Shown here piece after piece: positions 18,771 to 28,014 of a stretch of 64,000 bases of DNA. Position 1 is the stretch's first letter. Each line of letters begins with the position of its first letter. This DNA is from Affinundibacterium baiyunense. Its GTDB lineage: Bacteria; Pseudomonadota; Gammaproteobacteria; Burkholderiales; Burkholderiaceae_D. The stretch lies in contig NZ_JAGSPM010000003.1 of the NCBI RefSeq assembly GCF_018139645.1, forward strand, positions 124,001 through 188,000, written 5' to 3'. The notes under the pieces were generated by a model that saw nothing but the letters and a program-made list of their open reading frames with translations, did no database searches and had not been told where the DNA came from. A program made the position numbers and the translations under genes.

Positions 18771-19631
18771 TTATTTATGCACTTTTTGTGCGAATACAGT
18801 ACGTGACAGAATATTCAATGCCAATACGCTAAAGGTCACTAACAATGCACCGGTCCAAGCCAGACCACGCCAATTGTCATAAGGACTCATCGCGAATTGA
18901 TAAATAACGACTGGCAAATTCGCCATCGGTTTATTCATGTCGGTATTAATAAATTGGTTGTTCAATGCGGTGAAAAGCAAAGGCGCCGTCTCACCGGAGA
19001 TGCGTGCAACCGCCAACAAGACACCGGTCAAAATACCTGCCTTAACCGCTTTCACACGAATAAATAATGCTACTTTCCAACGCGGAGCACCTAACGCAAA
19101 TGCAGCTTCTCGCAAGCTTGTTGGAACCAACGCCAACATATTATCGGTAGTGCGCACAACAACAGGAATCGCGATCAGAGAAATTGCTAAAGTACCCGCC
19201 CAACCAGAGAAGTGTTTAATGTGTGCCACGTAAATCGCGTACACAAATAGGCCAATCACCACTGATGGTGCAGACAACATAATGTCTGTCACAAAGCGCG
19301 TCAAATCGCTAAACCAATTTTTCTCGCCATACTCTGCCAAGTAGATCCCTGCCAATATGCCGATTGGTGTACTGATCAAAGTCGCAAAACCAACCATCAT
19401 CAAGCTACCTAATAATGCATTGGCTAAACCACCGCCTTCTTCACCTGGAGCTGGCGTCGCAGTGGTAATGACTTCCCAGCTTAATGAGCCCAAACCTTTG
19501 CTGACCAAAGTCAACAAAATCCACATTAAGAAAAACACGCCTAAAGCCATCGCCGCGGTAGAAAAGAAAATACCAATCTTATGCTTGCGCAAACGCGACT
19601 TATATACAGAATTCACAGCAGCTTGGGTCAT
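18771..19631 (-). CDS. pstA: Phosphate ABC transporter permease PstA
   Basis: 286 residues with six membrane helices and the permease coupling loop [10 protein letters not shown]-type motif (here [17 protein letters not shown]). An N-terminal basic stretch, SRLRKHKIG, precedes TM1. The start codon overlaps the pstC stop (ATGA), so the two are translationally coupled. It forms the phosphate channel with PstC. Confidence 0.96.
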   Translation of the reverse strand: MTQAAVNSVYKSRLRKHKIGIFFSTAAMALGVFFLMWILLTLVSKGLGSLSWEVITTATPAPGEEGGGLANALLGSLMMVGFATLISTPIGILAGIYLAEYGEKNWFSDLTRFVTDIMLSAPSVVIGLFVYAIYVAHIKHFSGWAGTLAISLIAIPVVVRTTDNMLALVPTSLREAAFALGAPRWKVALFIRVKAVKAGILTGVLLAVARISGETAPLLFTALNNQFINTDMNKPMANLPVVIYQFAMSPYDNWRGLAWTGALLVTFSVLALNILSRTVFAQKVHK

Positions 19632-20605
19632 TTCACACCTTCTTTTCTTTTCATACCTAACAGCAGCAATTTTGCCGAAGCCAAGACCACGAACGTAATT
19701 ACAAACAAGATTAAACCAAGTAAGAATAAGGAAGCGACATGCAATTCAGATTCTGCTTCGGCAAATTCGTTCGCGAGACTAGAAGCGATACTATTTCCAC
19801 CTGCAAATAAAGACCAATGTAATTTATGCGCGTTACCGATCACAAAGGTAATTGCCATAGTCTCACCGAGTGCGCGCCCTAACCCCAACATCACACCACC
19901 AATCACACCGGCTTTAGTGTATGGCAACACAACTTTACGCACCACTTCCCAACGTGTACAACCTAAGCCGTAGGCAGATTCTTTCAATACTGGCGGCACA
20001 ATTTCAAACACGTCGCGCATTACGGATGCAATAAACGGGATAATCATGATGCCCAGAATGATGCCAGCTGTTAGTACGCCAATCCCAATCATCGAACCTG
20101 AGAATAAAACGCCAACGACAGGCAACTTACCTAAAGTGCTTGCCAAAAATGGCTGTCCATAAGTGCTGAAAAATGGGGCGAATACGAATAAACCCCACAT
20201 GCCGTAAATAATACTAGGCACACCTGCCAACAATTCAACCGCGGTACCGAGTGGACGTTTTAGCCAAACTGGGCAGATCTCTGTTAAAAATAAAGCGATA
20301 CCAAAACTAATTGGAAACGCGATCAGCAAGGCGATACCTGAAGTCACTAAGGTACCAACGATCGCAATCATGCCGCCGTATTGATCATTGATTGGATCCC
20401 ACTCAACGGTGGTGATAAAGGCAAATCCAAATTCTTTCATTGCCGGTAAAGCGCCATAAAATAGCGACACGACGATACCGACTAAAACGAGTAAGACTAT
20501 TAGCGCAAAGCTAAAAGTCAATTTATGAAACAGAAAATCCTGCAATTTCTGTTTCCGCATAGTTGAGCTATGTATCATGGTTTGTGTGGTTTGAGTACTT
20601 GTCAT
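19628..20605 (-). CDS. pstC: Phosphate ABC transporter permease PstC
   Basis: About 325 residues from ATG 20605 ([10 protein letters not shown]). The frame extends to a TTG at 20659, but AGGAAG upstream of 20605 and family length favour the inner start. Six transmembrane helices; coupling loop [22 protein letters not shown]. It overlaps pstA by four bases. The 172-base gap to pstS contains a stable hairpin, a common arrangement that lets pstS mRNA accumulate above the membrane components. Confidence 0.95.
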   Translation of the reverse strand: MTSTQTTQTMIHSSTMRKQKLQDFLFHKLTFSFALIVLLVLVGIVVSLFYGALPAMKEFGFAFITTVEWDPINDQYGGMIAIVGTLVTSGIALLIAFPISFGIALFLTEICPVWLKRPLGTAVELLAGVPSIIYGMWGLFVFAPFFSTYGQPFLASTLGKLPVVGVLFSGSMIGIGVLTAGIILGIMIIPFIASVMRDVFEIVPPVLKESAYGLGCTRWEVVRKVVLPYTKAGVIGGVMLGLGRALGETMAITFVIGNAHKLHWSLFAGGNSIASSLANEFAEAESELHVASLFLLGLILFVITFVVLASAKLLLLGMKRKEGVK

Positions 20606-20690
20606 CACTTGACTATCTTCCTGTATTTCATCCCGAATCGATGCAGATGAAGAGTTCAAAGCTGGAGTAGATATTTTTACTTTTTATGTG

Positions 20691-20721
20691 CAAACATCCC
20701 AACGTGTGGTCGGGATGTTTG
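20691..20721. other. Hairpin between pstS and pstC
   Basis: CAAACATCCC pairs with GGGATGTTTG, a 10-bp stem with an 11-base loop. In the minus-strand transcript it is followed by an A-rich, not U-rich, stretch. It therefore looks like an mRNA-stabilising 3' structure for pstS more than an intrinsic terminator. Confidence 0.55.
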
Positions 20722-20777
20722 TGTCTTACTTACTTCACAATAATCAAATCAATCTAACGATTTAAAAGATTTAGAAG

Positions 20778-21821
20778 TTAATATAATGCTTTACCAGATG
20801 CATCTTTCAAGTTCGCTTTCCAGCTAGCTTGGATCAATTTCACGACATCTGCTGGCAATGGAACGTATTCCAATTCAGTCGCCATGGCGGAGCCGTTTGC
20901 AAAAGCCCAGTCGAAGAATTTCACAACTTCTTGTGTATTCGCTGCATTCGCAGGTACTTTATGTAACAAGATGAAAGTTGCACCACTGATAGGCCATGTT
21001 GCTTTGCCTGGTTGGTTCGTCAAAATCACGCCCATACCTGGTGTTTTTGCCCAATCTGCACCAGAAGCAGCTGCTTTAAAGTTAGCGTCATCTGGTTGTA
21101 CAAATTGACCATCCAAGTTTTTCACTTGTGTGTGTGTCATTTTGTTGCGTTTCACGTAAGCATATTCAACGTAACCGATAGAACCTTTGATACGTTGCAC
21201 GTTTGCAGCAACACCTTCGTTACCTTTACCACCCAAGCCAACTGGCCATTTCACTGCAGTACCAGAGCTCACAGTAGATTTGAATTCTGGGCTTACCTTA
21301 GACAAATAATCTGTCCAGATAAATGTTGTACCAGAACCGTCAGAACGATGTACTACAGTGATATCTTCCGCTGGCAATTTCACACCTGGATTGATTGCAG
21401 CGATTTCAGCCGCATTCCACTTAGTAACTGTACCCATGTAAATCTTTGCCAATACTTCACCAGTCATTTTCAATTGGCCTGGTGCAATCCCTTCCAAGTT
21501 CACGACAGGTACAACACCACCGATCACTGCTGGGAATTGCATCATTCCATCAGAGTTCAAATCTTCGATTTTCAATGGCATATCAGTTGCACCAAAATCA
21601 ACTGTTTTTGCTTTAATTTGTTTAATACCACCACCAGAACCGATGGATTGGTAATTGATAGTATTTCCCGTTGCTTTTTTGTAAGCATCAGCCCATTTTG
21701 CGTAGATTGGATAGGGGAAAGTCGCGCCTGCACCAGTGACTTCAGCAGCATGCACAGACGAAAAAGCCAACGCAGCACCAGCTGCCATGACTAAAGACTT
21801 AACAATACGATTAAATTGCAT
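20778..21821 (-). CDS. pstS: Phosphate ABC transporter substrate-binding protein PstS
   Basis: 347 residues from ATG 21821, placed behind GAGGT. A longer frame to 21896 would bury the signal peptide. Sec signal MQFNRIVKSLVMAAGAALAFSSVHA is cut before AEVTGAGATF, the conserved mature start. The phosphate-binding segments GAGATFPYP, SIGSGGG, GATDMPL and HRSDGSGTTF are intact. It binds phosphate in the periplasm and delivers it to PstCA. It is the first gene of pstSCAB-phoU-phoB-phoR, controlled by the Pho box at 21955-21972. Confidence 0.97.
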   Translation of the reverse strand: MQFNRIVKSLVMAAGAALAFSSVHAAEVTGAGATFPYPIYAKWADAYKKATGNTINYQSIGSGGGIKQIKAKTVDFGATDMPLKIEDLNSDGMMQFPAVIGGVVPVVNLEGIAPGQLKMTGEVLAKIYMGTVTKWNAAEIAAINPGVKLPAEDITVVHRSDGSGTTFIWTDYLSKVSPEFKSTVSSGTAVKWPVGLGGKGNEGVAANVQRIKGSIGYVEYAYVKRNKMTHTQVKNLDGQFVQPDDANFKAAASGADWAKTPGMGVILTNQPGKATWPISGATFILLHKVPANAANTQEVVKFFDWAFANGSAMATELEYVPLPADVVKLIQASWKANLKDASGKALY

Positions 21822-21938
21822 ATTGACCTCGTGTAATTGGGAAAACGATTCTTCAAGCTTAATAAAAATCTTTATAAAACCTGTATGTGACTTCATGAAT
21901 TAAGCAATTTGCTTGTGCACTGAAATAACATGGATCGA

Positions 21939-21972
21939 ACTGTACTAGCCCAATATGACAAGAATATGACAG
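21939..21972 (-). promoter_or_regulatory. Pho box and -10 of pstS
   Basis: On the minus strand CTGTCAT-ATTC-TTGTCAT (21972-21955) is a near-consensus PhoB direct repeat. Ten bases further lies TACAGT (21944-21939), the expected -10. Spacing matches known Pho promoters, in which the box replaces the -35. Confidence 0.9.
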
Positions 21973-22013
21973 ACTTTAATGATCTATGAAATATTTGAAC
22001 TGCGGAAATATTT

Positions 22014-22047
22014 CTGTCACAAACTTGTCATAATTAATAATTACAAT
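22014..22047 (+). promoter_or_regulatory. Pho box and -10 of ppk1
   Basis: CTGTCAC-AAAC-TTGTCAT (22014-22031) is followed after exactly ten bases by TACAAT (22042-22047). This predicts transcription from about 22054, which rules out a ppk1 start at the TTG at 22050. Confidence 0.9.
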
Positions 22048-22124
22048 CTTTGCAGGACTTGGCTACTTTGCTTGCCAAGCAGCGTGTTTATTTAGTTCAA
22101 AATCGTTTAAAACGAAAAATTGCA

Positions 22125-24338
22125 ATGATCAATCCGGATGTCATAAACAATGTCATTGACACGACAGAAGCAATAGAGGTTAATGCAAATTCCTCTTCTT
22201 CAACAGGCGCTAGCATGAGCCACAAAGCGACAAACGATAGCGAATCGGCATTAATGACAAGCCTAGGCTTGCCGCGATCAGCAATCTATTTAGATAGAGA
22301 ACGATCACAAATCGCATTTAACTGGCGCGTGTTGGCACAGGCGGAAGACAAAAGCATTCCTTTATTAGAGCGCTTGAAATATTTATGTATCGTTGGCAGT
22401 AATCTAGACGAGTTCTTTGAAGTACGCGTAGCTAGTTTATTGGCGCAAAATACCATCGATGGGCAACTGGCCCAACACGCCGCCTTCACTAGCATGATGG
22501 AACGTATCGATAAAGAGTGTCACGCGTTAGAGACACGTCAATACGAAGTATTAAACCAAGATATCTTGCCAGCCTTATCGCGCAAAGGCATCCATTTATT
22601 ACGTCATACCGAAAGAACCGAAGCCCAGCGCGCTTGGGTGAAATCCTACTTCGATCGTGAGGTCCGTCCCTTATTAACACCGATAGGTTTAGACCCAGCG
22701 CACCCCTTCCCCCAAGTTGTTAACAAAAGTCTCAACTTTATTGTCTCGCTGGCGGGTAAAGATGCGTTTGGACGAGGCACCGCAATCGCCATTGTCAAAG
22801 CACCGCGCGTTTTACCGCGTGTCATCAAAATTCCCGACGAGTTAACAGAAAAAGGACAAGCTTTCTGTCTGTTGTCTTCGGTCATACATGCGCATATTGG
22901 TGATTTATTTAATGATCGAGAAGTTCTCGCTTACTCGCAATTTCGCGTGACTCGTGACAGTGATTTATGGGTGGATGAAGATGAAGTAAAAAATCTACGT
23001 CAAGCTTTGCAAGGAGAATTGCAAGGTCGTCAATTTGGTATGGCGGTTCGCCTAGAAGTTGCCAAAAATTGCCCTGAATCTTTGTCACAATTTTTGCTGG
23101 AACAATTTTCTCTGAGCAAAGACCGTCTCTATGCGGTCGATGGCCCAGTCAATATGGTGCGATTATCTGAGTTAATCGACCATGTGAATCAAGCAAACCT
23201 GCGCTTCCCAGCCTTTTCAGCCAAATCGGACTCCAAGCTTGCACAAAAAAATATTTTTGATGTTTTAAACAAACAAGATATTTTATTGCATCACCCATTT
23301 CAGCCGTTCCAAACGGTAATTGATTTCATCCGAACGGCATCGCTTGATCCCAACGTCTTGGCAATCAAGCAAACTATTTATCGTACCGGCATGAATTCCG
23401 ATTTAATGGAATCGCTGATCACCGCTGCACGCATGGGCAAGGAAGTCACGGTGGTAGTCGAATTAATGGCGCGCTTTGATGAAGAGGCGAATATCAATTG
23501 GGCAGATCGCTTACAAAGAGCTGGCGCTCAAGTTGTGTATGGCGTGGTCGGTTTAAAGACGCATGCAAAACTAGCCTTAGTGATTCGCCGTGAAGAAGGC
23601 GGGGGCTTGCGTCATTATGCGCATTTAGGGACTGGCAATTACCACCCTTCCACCACCCGTTTTTACACAGATTTTGGTTTACTCACGGCTCACCCCAAAA
23701 AAGCAGCTGAAGTCAACGAAGTGTTTATTCACTTAACAGGTTTAACCAAGCCGAAAAAATTAGAACACCTGTGGCTCGCACCTTTCTTCTTACAACCCAA
23801 AATCATCAAGGCAATTCGGAATGAAGCACGTATCGCACGTGAAGGTCGTCCCGGCCGCATCATCGCAAAAATGAATGCATTGGTCGATGAATCGGTGATC
23901 CGTGCTTTATATGCTGCCTCAGCAGATGGCGTCAAAATCGACCTGATCGTTCGTGGTGCCTGTACTTTACGACCTGGTGTTCCTGGTTTGTCTGAAAACA
24001 TTACGGTGCGCTCTATCATTGGACGCTTCTTAGAACATTCACGTATCTATTATTTCCGCAATGATTTGCAGCACGATGTTTATCTGGCGAGTGCAGATTG
24101 GATGAGCCGAAATTTATTCCGTCGTATTGAAGTTGCCTTTCCAGTCTTAGAAAAGAGCCTGAAAAAACGCATTATCTCCGAAGGTTTAGACCCCTACTTA
24201 AAAGATAACCAAAATGCTTGGGTGCTTGACTCTGACGGTAGTTATGAACGCAAAAAAGTTCGTGGCAAACAGAAGCCATTTAGCGCACAACAATATTTGA
24301 TGCAGACTTTAGGTTCGCCTGAATCAGAAGATAACTAA
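22125..24338 (+). CDS. ppk: Polyphosphate kinase 1
   Basis: Up to 737 residues. It makes polyphosphate from ATP reversibly and is membrane-associated. Domain order is N (RERSQIAFNWRVLAQAEDKS, the PPK1 start), head, C1 and C2. The autophosphorylated His lies in THAKLALVIRREEG and the second essential His in RSIIGRFLEHSRIYYF. Start choice is uncertain: ATG 22125 is the first after the predicted transcription start, but ATGs at 22215 and 22254 would give the usual length near 690. The residues between them are Ser/Asn-rich and look dispensable. Its Pho box diverges from that of pstS. sixA follows after 19 bases, a likely operon. Confidence 0.95.
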   Translation: MINPDVINNVIDTTEAIEVNANSSSSTGASMSHKATNDSESALMTSLGLPRSAIYLDRERSQIAFNWRVLAQAEDKSIPLLERLKYLCIVGSNLDEFFEVRVASLLAQNTIDGQLAQHAAFTSMMERIDKECHALETRQYEVLNQDILPALSRKGIHLLRHTERTEAQRAWVKSYFDREVRPLLTPIGLDPAHPFPQVVNKSLNFIVSLAGKDAFGRGTAIAIVKAPRVLPRVIKIPDELTEKGQAFCLLSSVIHAHIGDLFNDREVLAYSQFRVTRDSDLWVDEDEVKNLRQALQGELQGRQFGMAVRLEVAKNCPESLSQFLLEQFSLSKDRLYAVDGPVNMVRLSELIDHVNQANLRFPAFSAKSDSKLAQKNIFDVLNKQDILLHHPFQPFQTVIDFIRTASLDPNVLAIKQTIYRTGMNSDLMESLITAARMGKEVTVVVELMARFDEEANINWADRLQRAGAQVVYGVVGLKTHAKLALVIRREEGGGLRHYAHLGTGNYHPSTTRFYTDFGLLTAHPKKAAEVNEVFIHLTGLTKPKKLEHLWLAPFFLQPKIIKAIRNEARIAREGRPGRIIAKMNALVDESVIRALYAASADGVKIDLIVRGACTLRPGVPGLSENITVRSIIGRFLEHSRIYYFRNDLQHDVYLASADWMSRNLFRRIEVAFPVLEKSLKKRIISEGLDPYLKDNQNAWVLDSDGSYERKKVRGKQKPFSAQQYLMQTLGSPESEDN

Positions 24339-24357
24339 TCATATTGAGGAAATGTCG

Positions 24358-24837
24358 ATGGATCTGATTCTCTGGCGCCATGCGGAAGCCGAACCCGGAA
24401 ATGAAGAACTCGCCGATGCGCTACGCCGCCTGACGCCTAAAGGTCACAAACAAGCGCAAAAAATGGCGTATTGGTTAGACAGCGTGTTGCCGGACAATTG
24501 CCGGATTCTGGTCAGCCCAGCAATTCGCGCCCGCGAAACCATGATGCCACTTGCCAAGTTGAATCGAAAATTCAAGATTGCCGCAGAGATTAATCCTGAA
24601 GCGAGTGCCGACGATTTACTCAAAGCGGCCAATTGGCCAGACTCAAGAGAAACTGTGATGCTAGTTGGGCACCAACCCAGTCTAGGTGATGTGGCAGCAC
24701 GCTTAATTACACCCAAACAAAATGAGTGTGCTGTGCGCAAAGCAAACGTCTGGTGGATTACACAAAAGGAACGCGATGGTGAAGGCTTGCGTACCTATTT
24801 AAAAGCAATTATGTCGCCTGATTTGGTCATCAAATAA
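24358..24837 (+). CDS. sixA: SixA-type histidine phosphatase
   Basis: 159 residues from ATG 24358, seven bases after GAGGA; an ATG two codons earlier is too close to that site. The RHG catalytic core LWRHAEAEPG opens the protein, the second conserved segment is SPAIRARET, and the second catalytic His lies in LVGHQPSLGDVA. E. coli SixA removes phosphate from phosphohistidine proteins. Here it sits directly behind ppk1, so a phosphate-stress role is possible by position. No regulatory element separates it from ppk1. Confidence 0.88.
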   Translation: MDLILWRHAEAEPGNEELADALRRLTPKGHKQAQKMAYWLDSVLPDNCRILVSPAIRARETMMPLAKLNRKFKIAAEINPEASADDLLKAANWPDSRETVMLVGHQPSLGDVAARLITPKQNECAVRKANVWWITQKERDGEGLRTYLKAIMSPDLVIK

Positions 24838-24987
24838 GATCAAAACCGCCCTTGCTCTACTTGATCACTTATTTATCGATAGCGGCGATTGATATCAAAA
24901 TTTTATCACTAACAGTCATATTAACCGATTCAACTTAGCTGACTTGAAGCTACCCAATTCAGCCAATTCTATCGAAGCAGCAATAAC

Positions 24988-25845
24988 TTATACCGGCACG
25001 GCAATATGCTGTGGCTCAACTGCCTGCGCATATGGCACTACATCGTGCCAAGTAATCAGCCGTAATTCGCCATCCGCTTCCTCAATTAAGGCCGACAAAC
25101 TTTCTACCCAATCACCATCGTTGCAGTAAATAATACCGTCAATATCCCGGATTTCTGGTTTGTGAATGTGCCCACAGATCACGCCGTCTAAACCACGTTT
25201 GCGAGCTTCGTCGGCTAAGGCATCTTCAAACTTGGTAATATAACTCACCGCGTTCTTGACCTTCAGCTTGAGGTACTGCGATAAAGACCAATAAGGTAGT
25301 CCGGCACGCGCGCGCCATTGATTAAAGACTTGATTAATTTTCAGAATCACCGTGTACATACTATCGCCTAGATAAGCCAACCACTTTGCACAAGCAATGA
25401 CGCCATCAAATCGATCTCCATGCAAGACCAACATGCGCTTACCATTTGCGGTGGTATGAATTAATTCATCGCGCACTTGAATGCCACCGAAATCCAGTTC
25501 AATAAATTGACGAGCAGCTTCATCGTGATTTCCCGGAACGAAAATCACATTGGTTCCCTTTTTTGCTTTCTTCAGCACGGTTTGCACGATGTTGTTATGA
25601 GTTTGATCCCAATACCAACGCCGTTTCAATTGCCAACCATCGATGATGTCGCCGACCAAATACAAAGTTTCTGATTCGGTCGATTTTAAAAATTCTAGCA
25701 AGCGTTTAGCTTGGCAGCCGGGCGTGCCAAGATGCAGATCAGATATCCAGATAGTTCGAAAATGTTTGATGTCTTTCTTCGGCGTTTTAGATGGCTTTAA
25801 AAGCTTTTGCATTTTCTTATCGAGAAACTGATCTGCTGGCATCAT
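24988..25845 (-). CDS. PlcP-like metallophosphoesterase (LpxH-related)
   Basis: 285 residues, soluble. The calcineurin-type metal motifs are DLHLG, GDIIDGW, GNHDE, HGD and GHIHKPE, in order. The segment WYWDQTHNNIVQ and the end YCNDGDWVES match the subfamily usually annotated UDP-2,3-diacylglucosamine diphosphatase-like, to which Sinorhizobium PlcP belongs. PlcP is a phosphate-starvation phospholipase C that releases diacylglycerol from phospholipids. The start codon overlaps the stop of the OlsB-like gene (ATGA), so the two are coupled. The Pho box upstream of the pair supports PlcP over true LpxH. The enzyme activity is inferred. Confidence 0.82.
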   Translation of the reverse strand: MMPADQFLDKKMQKLLKPSKTPKKDIKHFRTIWISDLHLGTPGCQAKRLLEFLKSTESETLYLVGDIIDGWQLKRRWYWDQTHNNIVQTVLKKAKKGTNVIFVPGNHDEAARQFIELDFGGIQVRDELIHTTANGKRMLVLHGDRFDGVIACAKWLAYLGDSMYTVILKINQVFNQWRARAGLPYWSLSQYLKLKVKNAVSYITKFEDALADEARKRGLDGVICGHIHKPEIRDIDGIIYCNDGDWVESLSALIEEADGELRLITWHDVVPYAQAVEPQHIAVPV

Positions 25846-26609
25846 TTTGCAATATCCTCGGTCCCGTAGTGTTTAGCGTAACGAGTATCTAAATTCGCGA
25901 TCGGCAACATCACAAATAAATCCGCACTATGAAAATCCGGGTCCCAAGCAGGCTCGCCACCTATCCATGCACCAGCGCGCAAATAGCCTTTTAAAAGTGG
26001 AGGAATACGCGCCTCATAGCCCTCATCCATATTTTCAAGAGGAAATGGCAAATGTGGTGTAACACGATATTCAAGGGGAGCAAATTCTTGATCTTTGAAA
26101 TTGCGGTAGATCGCTGCAGCATTGTGTCCGCCGTCGGCCAAGCTAATGCTGGCGCAACCAATCAGGAATTCACAACGCTCACGACGCATATATGCAGCCA
26201 AACCGGCCCACAACAACATAATCACGGCACCGCTACGATAATCCGGATGTATGCATGCTCGACCAGCTTCGGCGATACTGCCACGTATGTTTTGCAAGCG
26301 AGATAAGTCGAACTCACCTTCGGAATAGTAACGTCCAATCTGACGTGCCGCATTTGGGCTCAAAATCCGATAGGTACCGACAACTTTCAAGGATTTGGTA
26401 TCACGTACAATTAAGTGATCGCAGTATTCGTCAAATTCATCTTTATCTAGACAATCATCATTTGCCAAAGCAGTCAGCCCCATTGCTTCGATAAAGACTT
26501 TGTAGCGCAGGCGCTGCACTTCTTTCACTTCTTTTTTTGTACTCGCAAGACTGAGACTTAATTTGGAAAAACTAGGATTAGCATCCCCGGGTATCGTCAA
26601 CACTCGCAT
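25842..26609 (-). CDS. OlsB-like N-acyltransferase (ornithine-lipid synthesis family)
   Basis: 255 residues from ATG 26609 behind AAAGGAG; the frame extends seven codons to a TTG that lies before that site. The fold is the GNAT-like Acetyltransf_5 family, sometimes labelled hemolysin: LRYKVFIEAMG, then a GTYRIL core strand, AEAGRACIHPDYRSGAVIMLLW (two parts: AEAGRACIHP and the pantetheine-binding turn) and LIGCASISL. OlsB transfers a 3-hydroxyacyl chain from ACP to ornithine, the first step to ornithine lipids. No OlsA-type second acyltransferase is adjacent. Coupled to the PlcP-like gene and preceded by a double Pho box, it fits membrane lipid replacement under phosphate limitation. Confidence 0.8.
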   Translation of the reverse strand: MRVLTIPGDANPSFSKLSLSLASTKKEVKEVQRLRYKVFIEAMGLTALANDDCLDKDEFDEYCDHLIVRDTKSLKVVGTYRILSPNAARQIGRYYSEGEFDLSRLQNIRGSIAEAGRACIHPDYRSGAVIMLLWAGLAAYMRRERCEFLIGCASISLADGGHNAAAIYRNFKDQEFAPLEYRVTPHLPFPLENMDEGYEARIPPLLKGYLRAGAWIGGEPAWDPDFHSADLFVMLPIANLDTRYAKHYGTEDIAK

Positions 26610-26647
26610 GCGCTGGTCTCCTTTATTCAAATCAGCATTTAGGCTGC

Positions 26648-26703
26648 AGAATAAAGAGCGAATACTTCAAGACTGTGACAGTTGCATGTCCGTTTTATGA
26701 CAA
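26648..26703 (-). promoter_or_regulatory. Double Pho box and -10 of the olsB-plcP pair
   Basis: On the minus strand four 7-mers with 4-base spacers follow in an 11-bp period: TTGTCAT (26703-26697), CGGACAT, CTGTCAC and TTGAAGT (ending 26664). The first and third match the PhoB consensus closely; the second and fourth are weaker. Ten bases on is TATTCT (26653-26648), the same spacing as at pstS and ppk1. Confidence 0.75.
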
Positions 26704-26831
26704 TGTAAAACTACAACAAATAATGAGTGTGGCGTCGTAGCGATAGACATCTTAGTGACATTCCATGAAAACCCCCAACAAGTAAAAGAAATATTGCATA
26801 ATCACAATTATTCTAAAATCAAGGAGGCAAA

Positions 26832-27515
26832 ATGAGCATCGCACTAACCGTTTTTGTAAAAGCGCTCATTGTGGTACCAGTCACCCTGCTACCGATTCTC
26901 AACCCTATCGCCGTTGCGCCAATTTTTTTATCAATGACTGGTCCTATGGATCAAGTGATGGCAAATCGGCTTGCCAAGCGAATCGCGATTAATTGCTTCT
27001 TTCTATTGATGGGAGCCGTTTTTATTGGATCTTATGTGCTCGACTTCTTTGGTATCTCATTACCGATTGTGCGCGTCGCCGGTGGTATCGTAGTCGGCAT
27101 GGCAGGTTGGAAATTACTGAACGATCAAGGTCAAGATAAATTGCGCAACTCAGTCGCGGCATCTGCTGGCAATTGGACCAAAGAAGAATTACGTCGCCAT
27201 AGTTTTTACCCGTTTAGTTTCCCTCTGACAGTTGGGCCTGGTGCGATTGCTGCATCAATTACTTTAGGTGCGCAATTACCAAACAAACCGGTCGATTGGC
27301 TGATCACAGGTTTGGCTGCGACGATAGGCGTGTTTCTGACCACGATTGCGATTTTCTTGTCATATCGCTTTGCGCGCAATTTAGAAAGTTTCTTGGGTGA
27401 TGTTGGCGCAACTGTATTGATGCGTTTGTCCGCATTTATCTTGCTGTGTATCGGTATTGAAATTGGCTGGTCTGGCTTCTCTGAATTATTAGAAGATCTG
27501 AAAATGCGCCGTTAA
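26832..27515 (+). CDS. MarC family integral membrane protein
   Basis: 227 residues with six hydrophobic helices. The N-terminal LLPILNPIAVAPIFLSMT (NP motif) and the mid-protein YPFSFPLTVGPGAIAA (second family motif, with the GPG turn) are typical of MarC/YhgN proteins. The family sits in the inner membrane; its function is unsettled, and the original link to multiple antibiotic resistance was withdrawn. A strong ribosome site, AAGGAGG, precedes the ATG. It diverges from the OlsB-like gene and ends in a shared terminator at 27579. Confidence 0.9.
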   Translation: MSIALTVFVKALIVVPVTLLPILNPIAVAPIFLSMTGPMDQVMANRLAKRIAINCFFLLMGAVFIGSYVLDFFGISLPIVRVAGGIVVGMAGWKLLNDQGQDKLRNSVAASAGNWTKEELRRHSFYPFSFPLTVGPGAIAASITLGAQLPNKPVDWLITGLAATIGVFLTTIAIFLSYRFARNLESFLGDVGATVLMRLSAFILLCIGIEIGWSGFSELLEDLKMRR

Positions 27516-27578
27516 TGAAATATAAGTTAGCAATTCTCTTGTGAGTTAGAACTGCTCTAGCGTATTTTGAAATAAAAA

Positions 27579-27626
27579 AATGGCTTGTTGATGAATGTGA
27601 TTTATCACACCAATCAACAAGCCATT
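27579..27626. terminator. Bidirectional terminator between marC and a small gene
   Basis: A 14-bp stem AATGGCTTGTTGAT is closed by its exact complement at 27613-27626, with a small GTGAT/ATCAC hairpin inside the loop. A-runs lie left and T-runs right, so it works for both converging genes. Confidence 0.85.
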
Positions 27627-27699
27627 TTCTTATTTAGCTTGCCACATAATTCTGGTTTGTTCTTCCGAGCCAAATTCATACATGCATTGCTTAAGTCAC

Positions 27700-28014
27700 C
27701 TAAGCGTTTTCCACATCATTCGTGCTTGCATCTTGCAACATCAAAGCATGCTCAACTTGCGTTGATTCGTCACCAACACGGCTTTTCCAAGCTTTCAAAA
27801 AATAAATTCGCTCAAGTTCAGTCGGTGCTTGATGCCACAATACCATCAAGGTTCCTTTGTGATCATGCAGCTTAGCGAGTTTGATAATGCATTCATGATT
27901 GCCATCTGCATCGGCTAAAGCGATCGCATATCCATACACACGATTCAAACGTTCTATCCGATCTGGTTCGGTTTCACTATGCGTGGCTGAGATTTTTGCG
28001 TGATCTAGAAACAT
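27700..28014 (-). CDS. Small conserved-looking protein of unknown function
   Basis: 104 residues, soluble and acidic, from an ATG with a strong ribosome site (TAGGAGAAG). No signal or membrane segment. The middle holds a beta-rich stretch YGYAIALADADGNHECIIKLAKLHDHKGTLMVLWH, which is a plausible small alpha/beta domain, and the tail is Asp/Glu/Asn-rich. I do not recognise a family. It stands alone between the marC terminator and tsaD. Coding is supported by the ribosome site and codon pattern. Confidence 0.65.
   Translation of the reverse strand: MFLDHAKISATHSETEPDRIERLNRVYGYAIALADADGNHECIIKLAKLHDHKGTLMVLWHQAPTELERIYFLKAWKSRVGDESTQVEHALMLQDASTNDVENA

Noticed and set aside
20691-20721. Intrinsic terminator between pstS and pstC
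   Set aside because: In the direction of transcription the hairpin is followed by A-rich and not U-rich sequence; kept only as an mRNA-stabilising hairpin.
21012-21794. 260-residue plus-strand frame opposite pstS
   Set aside because: Cys/His/Phe-rich composition typical of an antisense shadow of a well-conserved gene; no start signal.
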